From assembly GCA_030431435.1 (NCBI GenBank), contig JAUIJI010000006.1, positions 1 through 49,829 of the forward strand: a stretch of 49,829 nucleotides of DNA, read 5' to 3'. How positions within the stretch are numbered: the first letter of the stretch is position 1; each line of letters opens with the position of its first letter. This stretch comes from Alphaproteobacteria bacterium (GTDB lineage Bacteria > Pseudomonadota > Alphaproteobacteria > Sphingomonadales > Sphingomonadaceae). Below are positions 24,305-31,444 of the stretch, piece by piece. Both the position numbers and the translations under genes were made by a program. The notes beneath the pieces were generated by a model. It ran no database searches, was not told the DNA's origin, and was given only the letters and a program-made list of their open reading frames with translations.

Positions 24305-25850
24305 TCTCACGCTGAAGCGCCAAGCCACGCTTTCCTCGCGCCTGCCAGATGCGTGGAAAGGGCCGCTGCTGCACCTCGCCATTGCCTGGGCCATGCTGTT
24401 CGTGCTGTTTGCGCCTGTCTTCGTGGACATGCTGCTGCAATATTGGGACAGCTCCACCTACAACCACATCCTGTTCGTTCCGCTGATCATCGGCTGGCTC
24501 GTCAAGCTGCGTGCACCAGAGCTTGCGAAGCTCGCCCCTCGCGCGTGGTGGCCGGGGCTGGTTCCCTTTGCCGGGGCAATGTTCCTGTGGCTGGTGGCAG
24601 ATGTGACCGGCATCGCACTGGGCGAGCATCTGGCCGTGGTGGTGGCGCTGCAATCCACCGTGCTCGCCATCCTCGGCCCGCGTGTGTGTGCGGCCCTGCT
24701 GTTCCCGCTGCTTTACGGGTTGTTCCTCGTGCCGTTCGGGGACGAGCTTGTGCCGACCCTGCAGATGATCACCGCCGACCTCACCATCGCGCTGACGCAC
24801 TGGAGCGGCATTCCCGCGGTGATCGAGGGTGTATTCATCGATACGCCAGCCGGGCTGTTCGAAGTGGCCGAAGCCTGTTCTGGCGTGAAATTCCTGATCG
24901 CGATGATCGCGCTGGGAACGCTTACCGCGCATGTCTGCTTTGCCAGCTGGAAGCGGCGGGCGATCTTCATGGCTGTGGCGGTGGTCCTGCCGATCCTTGC
25001 CAATGGCGTGCGGGCCTGGGGTACGATCTACATCGCCCAGTCGCAGGGCATCGAGTTTGCTGCAGGTTTCGATCACATCTTCTACGGCTGGATATTCTTC
25101 GCCATCGTCATGGGCCTGCTGCTGGCGCTGAGCTGGCGGCACTTCGATCGCCCGCGCGATGACAGCTTCATCGATGGCGATGCACTGGCGGACTCAGCCC
25201 TGTTTGACGCAATGGAACGCACCTCCATCACCGGTGCGCGCGCGCTTCTGGGGCTGGCGGCGCTGGCGCTCGTATTCGTGGCCTGGTCTGCCCAGGCACG
25301 GCAGGTCGAAGCTGCAATGCCCGCGCAGATCGTATTGCCGCAGGTCGAAGGCTGGCAACGGGCACCCTTTGCGAACACCGTCTGGTGGGAGCCGCGCGCT
25401 TCGGGTGCGGACCACCGGCTTATCGGATCCTATGTCAACGCCGATGGCGCGCGGGTGGAATTGTTCTTCGCGCTCTACGGGGCGCAGGAGGACGGGCGCG
25501 AGGCCGGTGCATTCGGTGAAGGCGCGCTGGTGCCGGACAGCAGCTGGCGCTGGCATTCGCCGGGTCCTGACCTGGGCATGGGCATCAGCGAGCGCCTGCA
25601 ATCAGGCAGTAACCTGCAACGCCTTGCCCTGACGACCTATCGCCACCGCGACCTGACGACGAGCAGCATAGCGGCGCTCAAACTGTCCAACATGCGGGAC
25701 CGGCTGACCTTCAGCGCAGAGCCGACGATGATGGTGATTATCTCGGCAGTGGACAGAGGTCCCGTCCCGGCAGAGGCTGCCATCGCCGATTTCGTGGAAT
25801 CCACCGGCGACTTCGGCGCATGGATGGACCGCATCGCGCAAAAGCCGTAA
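24294..25850 (+). CDS. xrtA: Exosortase A fused to an EpsI domain
   Basis: A 518-residue fusion. The N-terminal exosortase domain (about residues 25-285) has about eight membrane helices and the catalytic triad: Cys195 in EACSGVKFL, Arg240 in NGVRAW and His261 in FDHIFYGW. It cleaves PEP-CTERM tails and is thought to transfer the protein to a lipid or polymer carrier. The C-terminal part (about 300-518) after a further helix is an EpsI/DUF3485-like periplasmic domain (LPQVEGWQRA, YVNADGARVELFFALYGAQEDGREAG), probably needed for export. The gene overlaps the glycosyltransferase by 11 bp and precedes the amidotransferase by 10 bp. No PEP-CTERM substrate is visible in the window. Confidence 0.95.
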   Translation: MPLDLTLKRQATLSSRLPDAWKGPLLHLAIAWAMLFVLFAPVFVDMLLQYWDSSTYNHILFVPLIIGWLVKLRAPELAKLAPRAWWPGLVPFAGAMFLWLVADVTGIALGEHLAVVVALQSTVLAILGPRVCAALLFPLLYGLFLVPFGDELVPTLQMITADLTIALTHWSGIPAVIEGVFIDTPAGLFEVAEACSGVKFLIAMIALGTLTAHVCFASWKRRAIFMAVAVVLPILANGVRAWGTIYIAQSQGIEFAAGFDHIFYGWIFFAIVMGLLLALSWRHFDRPRDDSFIDGDALADSALFDAMERTSITGARALLGLAALALVFVAWSAQARQVEAAMPAQIVLPQVEGWQRAPFANTVWWEPRASGADHRLIGSYVNADGARVELFFALYGAQEDGREAGAFGEGALVPDSSWRWHSPGPDLGMGISERLQSGSNLQRLALTTYRHRDLTTSSIAALKLSNMRDRLTFSAEPTMMVIISAVDRGPVPAEAAIADFVESTGDFGAWMDRIAQKP

Positions 25851-25860
25851 CGCATCACCC

Positions 25861-27756
25861 ATGTGCGGGATCGCCGGGATATTCCATTGCGGGACCATCA
25901 AGCCGGTCGATCCAGTGCGGGTCGAACGGATGTGCGACGTCATGGCCCATCGCGGCCCTGATGGCTCCGGCGTGTGGACAGCACCCGGCGTGGGGCTGGG
26001 CCACCGCCGCCTGTCGATCATCGACCTTGCCGGATCGCCGCAACCCATGGCCTCGGCAGACGAGCGCGCGGTCATCACTTTTAACGGAGAAATCTACAAC
26101 TACCGCGAATTGCGGCGCGAGCTGGAAGGGATGGGCGCGGAATTCCGCACCGATGGCGATACCGAGGTGATCCTTGCCGCATGGCAGCGCTGGGGCACCG
26201 ATTGCCTGTCGCGCCTTCACGGCATGTTCGCCTTCGCGATCTACGACAAGGCGGATCGCACGCTGTTCCTCGCGCGCGATCGCTTCGGAGTGAAGCCGCT
26301 GTTCATGGCGATGCTCAGCGATGGCAGCATGGCCTTCGCCAGCGAGCTGAAGGGCTTGATGGCGCATCCGCTGCTGCGCCGCGAAGTCGATCCGCTGGCG
26401 GTCGAGGATTACATGGCGTGGGGCTATGTGCCCGATCACCGCTCGATCCTGAAGGGCGTAGAGAAGCTGCCTGCGGGCCATTTCCGCTTGCTAAAGCACG
26501 ATGCAGAGCCTGCCAGGCCGCAGCAATATTGGGACATCTCCTTTGCCCAGCGCCACAAGGGCAAGGCGAAGGACCTTGAGGCAGAGCTGCTCCATCACCT
26601 GCGGCAAGCGGTGGAATCGCGCATGGTTTCCGACGTGCCGCTGGGCGCATTCCTGTCTGGCGGTGTCGACAGCTCCAGCGTGGTCGCGATGATGGCCGAG
26701 GCGAGCCGCGATCCCGTGCGCACATGCTCGATCGGCTTCGATGTCGAGGCGGTGGACGAAACATCCTACGCCGAGAAGGTGGCGAAACTGTTCGCCACCG
26801 ATCACGCGGCGCGGATCGTGAGTTCGGACCAGTACGATGCGCTGGACGAGTTGGCAGGCATGTTCGACGAACCCTTTGCGGACGGATCGGCCTTGCCGAC
26901 ATGGCGGGTCTGCCAGCTGGCGCGCGAGAGCGTGACGGTGGCCTTGTCCGGCGATGGCGCGGATGAGGCAATGGCAGGTTATCGCCGGCAGGTTTTCCAT
27001 CATCACGAGGAACGCTTGCGGCGGCTGATGCCGGAAAGCCTGCGGGCGAAGGTCCTTGCACCGCTTGGCCGGGCATGGCCGAAGATGGACTGGGCACCGC
27101 GCCCCTTGCGCGCCAAGAGCACGCTAATGGCACTGGGGGCGAGCGGGGCGGAAGGCTATGCCCGCGCTGTGGGCGCGGTGCCGCCGGAACAGCGTTTCGC
27201 GATCTATGGCAGCGAGATGGCGAAGCAGCTGGGCGAATACCGCGCCGAGGTGCCTTTCATGGAAATGATGGCCAAGGCTCCGGCGCGCTCCGGCCTCGAT
27301 GCGGCGCAATATGCGGACCTCAAGTTCTGGATGCCGGGCGATATCCTTACCAAGGTGGACCGCACCAGCATGGCAGTGAGCCTTGAAGCGCGCGAGCCGC
27401 TGCTCGATCATCGCCTCGTCGAATTCGCCGCCGGATTGCCCGAAGGGCTGCGGGTCAAAGGCAGGCAGGGCAAGTATCTGCTCAAGAAGGCGATGGAACG
27501 CTACCTGCCCGACGACATCCTCTATCGCCCCAAGCAGGGCTTCGTCACGCCGATTGCCGAATGGCTGCGCGGACCGCTTCAGGCGCAGACCCGCGCCATC
27601 GCCACGAGCAGTGCACTTGCCCGTACGGGATGGTTCGACAAGGGCCAGCTTTCGCGCATGGCCGAAGCGCATATCTCTGGCCGGAGCGACAATTCACGAC
27701 TGCTGTGGCAGCTGATCATGCTCGACAAGTCTCTGGAAAGGCTGGGAGTTTCCTAG
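25861..27756 (+). CDS. XrtA-system asparagine-synthase-like amidotransferase
   Basis: A 631-residue class II glutamine amidotransferase. Cys2 (MCGIAGIFH) is the glutaminase nucleophile, with RGPDGSG, NGEIYN and DGDTEV as the remaining glutaminase motifs. The synthetase domain has the PP-loop FLSGGVDSSSV near residue 260, SGDGADEAMAGY near 362 and DHRLVEFAAGLP near 515. It probably amidates a sugar acid or a carboxyl on the polymer rather than making asparagine. It ends the operon; its stop overlaps the 3' end of the convergent zapE gene by 4 bp. Start ATG 25861 is forced by the catalytic Cys2. Confidence 0.93.
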   Translation: MCGIAGIFHCGTIKPVDPVRVERMCDVMAHRGPDGSGVWTAPGVGLGHRRLSIIDLAGSPQPMASADERAVITFNGEIYNYRELRRELEGMGAEFRTDGDTEVILAAWQRWGTDCLSRLHGMFAFAIYDKADRTLFLARDRFGVKPLFMAMLSDGSMAFASELKGLMAHPLLRREVDPLAVEDYMAWGYVPDHRSILKGVEKLPAGHFRLLKHDAEPARPQQYWDISFAQRHKGKAKDLEAELLHHLRQAVESRMVSDVPLGAFLSGGVDSSSVVAMMAEASRDPVRTCSIGFDVEAVDETSYAEKVAKLFATDHAARIVSSDQYDALDELAGMFDEPFADGSALPTWRVCQLARESVTVALSGDGADEAMAGYRRQVFHHHEERLRRLMPESLRAKVLAPLGRAWPKMDWAPRPLRAKSTLMALGASGAEGYARAVGAVPPEQRFAIYGSEMAKQLGEYRAEVPFMEMMAKAPARSGLDAAQYADLKFWMPGDILTKVDRTSMAVSLEAREPLLDHRLVEFAAGLPEGLRVKGRQGKYLLKKAMERYLPDDILYRPKQGFVTPIAEWLRGPLQAQTRAIATSSALARTGWFDKGQLSRMAEAHISGRSDNSRLLWQLIMLDKSLERLGVS

Positions 27757-28856
27757 CCTTCCTCGCCATGGCCCAGCGCCATGTATTCCTCGCTCTGCAT
27801 TTCCTTCAATCGGCTTACGGTGCGTTCGAATTCGAAGGAACCATCGCCTGACGGGTAAAGCTCCTCAGGCTTGACTTCGGCGGTCGCGAACAGCTTCACC
27901 CGGTTTTCATATAGCGCATCGATCAGCGTCACGAAGCGCGCCGCCTCGTTGCGCATGTCGCGGTCCATCTGCGGGATGCCGACAATGATGACGGTGTGAT
28001 ATTCGCGGGCAATGGCGAGATAGTCCGATGCGCCGCGCGCTTCCTTGCACAAGCGCTTGAAGCTGAACACCGCCACGCCTTTGAGGCTCTTGGGCACATG
28101 CAGCGTCCGTCCGCCACCAAGGTCGAGATCAGCCGAGGGGACATGCTCGGCATCCTCTGGCGCGAAGTCTGTCAGGCGGAAGAACAGTTCGCGCACCTGC
28201 GCGGTGGCTTCGGGGCCGATGGGGGAATGCCAGCTGGCCATGCCGCCGATCCGATCCAGCCGGTAGTCGGTGGGGCCGTTGAGTTCGACAACGTCCAGCT
28301 GCTTTTCGATCAGGTCGATGAACGGCAGGAAGTGCTCGCGGTTGAGCCCGTCCTTGTAGAGATCGCGGGGAGGGCGGTTGCTGGTTGTGACCACGCACAC
28401 GCCGTGTTCCACAATCAGCGCGGTGAACAGGCGCGACATGATCGCGGCATCGGGCGAATTGTTCACCACCATCTCGTCAAAGGCGAGGCAGCGCACTTCC
28501 TCTGCAATCGCCGCGGCCACAGGCGGGATGGGATCGCCGGCCTCCTTCTTGCGCTCCTCGCGAATGCGGGCATGAACTTCGATCATGAAGGCGTGGAAGT
28601 GGACGCGGCGCTTGGCATCAATGGCCAGCGTATCGTGGAACAAGTCCATCAGCATGGACTTCCCGCGCCCAACACCGCCCCACATATAGGCGCCGCGCAC
28701 CGCCTCGCGCCCTGCAATCAACCGGTGGAAGAAGCCGGTATTCGTCCTGCTTTCAAGCCCTTGCTGGACGCGGGCGAGCACGTCCACGGCTGCGCGCTGT
28801 TCTGCATCAGGGCGCAATTCGCCTGATGCCAGCAATTCCTCGTAACGTGCGATCAA
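27753..28856 (-). CDS. zapE: Cell division ATPase ZapE (AFG1-like)
   Basis: An AFG1-family ATPase of about 367 residues that modulates Z-ring function. Walker A is WGGVGRGKSMLMDLF; next come RRVHFHAFMIEVH, LAFDEMVVNN (Walker B, DEM), VVTTSNRPPRDLYKDGLNREHFLPFI and the late RFVTLIDALYENRVKL. Start is uncertain: the open frame reaches ATG 28943, inside sdhB, but homologues begin near SGLIARYEELLASGELRPD. That fits TTG at 28856 (chosen, 10 bp after the sdhB stop) or CTG at 28865. It is probably cotranscribed with sdhB, and its 3' end overlaps the amidotransferase by 4 bp on the opposite strand. Confidence 0.88.
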   Translation of the reverse strand: MIARYEELLASGELRPDAEQRAAVDVLARVQQGLESRTNTGFFHRLIAGREAVRGAYMWGGVGRGKSMLMDLFHDTLAIDAKRRVHFHAFMIEVHARIREERKKEAGDPIPPVAAAIAEEVRCLAFDEMVVNNSPDAAIMSRLFTALIVEHGVCVVTTSNRPPRDLYKDGLNREHFLPFIDLIEKQLDVVELNGPTDYRLDRIGGMASWHSPIGPEATAQVRELFFRLTDFAPEDAEHVPSADLDLGGGRTLHVPKSLKGVAVFSFKRLCKEARGASDYLAIAREYHTVIIVGIPQMDRDMRNEAARFVTLIDALYENRVKLFATAEVKPEELYPSGDGSFEFERTVSRLKEMQSEEYMALGHGEEG

Positions 28857-28866
28857 CCCGGACAGG

Positions 28867-29649
28867 TCAGATCTGCCGTTCGGCCTGCATCTTCTTGATT
28901 TCGGCGATGGCGCGCGCCGGGCTGAGGCCCTTGGGGCAGACATTGGCGCAGTTCATGATCGTGTGGCAGCGATAGAGGCGGAAGGGATCCTCCAGCTCGT
29001 CCAGACGCTCTCCGGTCATTTCATCGCGACTGTCAGCCAGCCAGCGATAGGCTTGCAGCAGGATCGCGGGGCCAAGGAACTTGTCCGAATTCCACCAGTA
29101 GCTGGGGCAGGAGGTGGAGCAGCAGGCGCACAGGATGCACTCGTAAAGGCCATCCAGCTTCTCGCGCTGCTCGGGGCTCTGCAAACGTTCCTTGCCGCTC
29201 GGCGTGTTGGAAACCGTCTGCAACCACGGGCGGATCGAGGCATATTGCGCGTAGAAATGCGTGAAATCGGGCACCAGGTCCTTCACCACATCCATGTGCG
29301 GCAGCGGGGTGATGCGGATCTCGCCCTTCAGATCCTCGATCGCGGTGGTGCAGGCGAGCCCGTTCTTGCCATTCAGGTTCATCGCGCAGGAACCGCAAAT
29401 GCCTTCGCGGCATGAGCGGCGGAAAGTCAGTGTCGGGTCAATCTCGTTCTTGATCTTGATGATCGCGTCGAGAACCATCGGGCCGCAATCGTCAAGGTCG
29501 ATCTCGAACGTATCGTAACGCGGGTTCTGGCCACTATCCGGGTCCCAGCGGTAAACCTTGAACTTGCGAATGCGCGAACCGCCGGAAGCTTTATGCTCCT
29601 TGCCGGGACCGTTGATCTTGCTGTTCTTCGGGAGGGTGAAGGTTGCCAT
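28867..29649 (-). CDS. sdhB: Succinate dehydrogenase iron-sulfur subunit
   Basis: A 260-residue subunit of respiratory complex II that carries electrons from the flavoprotein to quinone. The plant-type ferredoxin part has [19 protein letters not shown] and LACTTAI ([2Fe-2S]); the C-terminal part has [17 protein letters not shown] and [15 protein letters not shown] ([4Fe-4S] and [3Fe-4S]). The SYWWN stretch is the quinone-site signature. I chose ATG 29649 ([10 protein letters not shown]) since the longer frame adds an unconserved tail; AGCGGA lies upstream. The sdhC, sdhD and sdhA genes are not in the window, so this sdhB is transcribed apart from its partners, here with zapE. Confidence 0.96.
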   Translation of the reverse strand: MATFTLPKNSKINGPGKEHKASGGSRIRKFKVYRWDPDSGQNPRYDTFEIDLDDCGPMVLDAIIKIKNEIDPTLTFRRSCREGICGSCAMNLNGKNGLACTTAIEDLKGEIRITPLPHMDVVKDLVPDFTHFYAQYASIRPWLQTVSNTPSGKERLQSPEQREKLDGLYECILCACCSTSCPSYWWNSDKFLGPAILLQAYRWLADSRDEMTGERLDELEDPFRLYRCHTIMNCANVCPKGLSPARAIAEIKKMQAERQI

Positions 29650-29678
29650 GACTATCCGCTTTCGCTGTCCTTGCGCCC

Positions 29679-29706
29679 TATCTACCCATTCATGCCGCAA
29701 GGGCAA
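29679..29706 (-). promoter_or_regulatory. Candidate sdhB promoter
   Basis: On the minus strand TTGCCC (29706-29701) and TAGATA (29684-29679) are separated by 16 bp and lie about 30 bp before the sdhB start. The rest of this 231-bp gap holds a tandem 9-bp repeat (atggaacac twice, 29755-29772) and a small hairpin (gcggg/cccgc, 29795-29810). Confidence 0.3.
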
Positions 29707-29880
29707 GGCAGACCTTGGGGAAGATTGGCGGTTTTGCCCTTTTTGAGCTGTTGGATGGAACACATGGAACACGGTCCTGTTGTCAATAAAGCTCGCGGGC
29801 GGAAACCCGCTTTGAATACCCCGCCTGATATGGCGAAAAGGCCATGTTCCCATCATCGCCTAGCTGCCTAGATTGATGCG

Positions 29881-30633
29881 ATGTTGGTAGGAAAGTCTCG
29901 GGAAAGCGACCAGCTGTCATGGCCCCGCCGTGCAGCCGTGTTCGGTGCATCTGGCGGCATCGGGGCTGCAATCTGCCGCCTGCTCGCCGATAACGGCGTG
30001 CAGGTCCACGCCGGATCGCGCTCTGGCGAGGTGCCCAAGCACCAGCACATCATCCCGTTCCATTTCGATCTGGAAGACGAGGCGAGCATCGCAAAGGCTG
30101 CAGAAGACATGGCCGATGCTCCGCCGCAACTGACGCTGATCGCCACAGGTGTGCTGACGCTGGCTGACGGAACCGGACCCGAACGGTCAATGAAGGCCAC
30201 TGATCCGCAAGCGATGGCCCGCGTGATGGCGATCAACACCACCGGCCCGGCGCTGATCGCCAAGCATATCCTGCCGCTGATGCCGCGTGACGATCGCTTT
30301 GTCTTCGCCGCAATTTCGGCCAAGGTCGGCTCGATCTCTGATAACGCGATCGGTGGCTGGCATTCTTATCGGGCGAGCAAGGCTGCGCTCAACATGCTGG
30401 TGAAAAACTGGGCGATCGAGATGGGGCGGACGCACCAACACGGCGCGATCCTGGCGCTCCATCCGGGAACGGTGGACACCGCACTGTCGAAGCCGTTCCA
30501 GGCGAACCTGCCAGACGGGCAGCTGACCACAAGGCGCGATGCGGCGCTCAATTTGCTGGATGTGATGCTGGATGCAGGCCCGGGAGATAGCGGCAAGCTT
30601 CTGAACTACAGGGGCGACGAAATTCTCCCGTAA
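29881..30633 (+). CDS. Short-chain dehydrogenase/reductase
   Basis: A 250-residue SDR with a classical layout. The cofactor loop is AAVFGASGGIGAAI (about residues 18-31), NTTG is near 116, Ser in FAAISAKVGS near 141 and the YRASK active site near 161-165. HPGTVDTALSKPF (about 196-208) follows as usual. It resembles the C-factor-type SDRs of unknown substrate in alphaproteobacteria. The ATG at 29881 lacks a strong Shine-Dalgarno, so the start is uncertain. It is divergent from sdhB and followed after 67 bp by a methyltransferase in the same direction. Confidence 0.88.
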   Translation: MLVGKSRESDQLSWPRRAAVFGASGGIGAAICRLLADNGVQVHAGSRSGEVPKHQHIIPFHFDLEDEASIAKAAEDMADAPPQLTLIATGVLTLADGTGPERSMKATDPQAMARVMAINTTGPALIAKHILPLMPRDDRFVFAAISAKVGSISDNAIGGWHSYRASKAALNMLVKNWAIEMGRTHQHGAILALHPGTVDTALSKPFQANLPDGQLTTRRDAALNLLDVMLDAGPGDSGKLLNYRGDEILP

Positions 30634-30700
30634 GGCAGTTTGCCGTTTGCATCATGTCCATTTTGGGTAAGATCGTGACAAGAGCCTGAGAGGGAAGACG

Positions 30701-31336
30701 ATGAGCCTTGGAAACTGGTACGAAGAGACGGTGCTGCCCAAACTCATCGGCTTTGGGTGTGGCAGTGACGAGGTGACGGAGCTTCGCCGCGAAGTCGTTC
30801 CCCTCGCACAAGGCAAGGTTTTCGAGATCGGTTGCGGAGGCGGCTTCAACCAGGCGCTCTATCGCAAGGATGCCATCACCCAGTTTGCCGGTATCGATCC
30901 CAACGCCAGCCTGCTCGATGCGGCTCGTCAACGGGCGCAGGAACAGGGCGGGGAAGCCGAGATCAGGCAGGGAGTGGGAGAAGCCATTCCCTTTGCTGAC
31001 GGCTCATTCGATACGGTCGTGTGCACTTACACGCTGTGTTCGGTGAACAGCCAGCAGCAGGTGCTTTCCGAATTGCGGCGCATCCTCAAGCCGGGCGGCA
31101 GGCTGCTGTATCTGGAGCACGGCAAGGCGCCAGATCCCGGCCCGGCAAAATGGCAGAAGCGCATCGAGCCGGTGTGGAAGAAGGTGATGGGCAATTGCCA
31201 TCTGGCGCGCGAGGTGGGCGGTGCCATCCGCCATGCCGGGTTCGAGGTTGAGCCGATCGGGCAGAAATACTTCGAGAAAGCACCCAGATGGGCCGGGTGG
31301 ATGGAATGGGGTGTGGCGCGCAAGGTTGGCCCCTGA
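30701..31336 (+). CDS. Class I SAM-dependent methyltransferase
   Basis: A 211-residue methyltransferase of the UbiE/type 11 group. The SAM loop FEIGCGGGFNQALY (about residues 41-54) is followed by GIDPNASLLDAA, the acidic motif II region DGSFDTVVCTYTLCSV (about 100-115) and LRRILKPGGRLLYLEHGKAPD. The C-terminal half resembles small methyltransferases acting on lipids or small molecules; the substrate is unknown. ATG 30701 follows gagagggaagacg, a good ribosome-binding site. It converges on rne, with a hairpin between the two. Confidence 0.88.
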   Translation: MSLGNWYEETVLPKLIGFGCGSDEVTELRREVVPLAQGKVFEIGCGGGFNQALYRKDAITQFAGIDPNASLLDAARQRAQEQGGEAEIRQGVGEAIPFADGSFDTVVCTYTLCSVNSQQQVLSELRRILKPGGRLLYLEHGKAPDPGPAKWQKRIEPVWKKVMGNCHLAREVGGAIRHAGFEVEPIGQKYFEKAPRWAGWMEWGVARKVGP

Positions 31337-31363
31337 TCCCGCATTTCTCACCGCAGAATCGAT

Positions 31364-31394
31364 TGTGGCCGACGCAGGATTTGCGCCGGCCACA
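31364..31394. terminator. Hairpin between convergent methyltransferase and rne genes
   Basis: TGTGGCCG and CGGCCACA form an 8-bp perfect stem, extended by three inner pairs after one mismatch (loop aggattt). It lies 28 bp past the methyltransferase stop and 51 bp past the rne stop. Neither side has a strong T-tract, so termination is plausible rather than certain; it could also protect the 3' ends. Confidence 0.45.
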
Positions 31395-31444
31395 TGATCG
31401 TTAGGCTATAGTGCGTGTGCCGCGCGCCATGTGCGGGTGACGCA

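Noticed and set aside
29755-29772. Tandem 9-bp repeat atggaacac
   Set aside because: Two copies only, with no relation to a known operator; too little to call a regulatory site.
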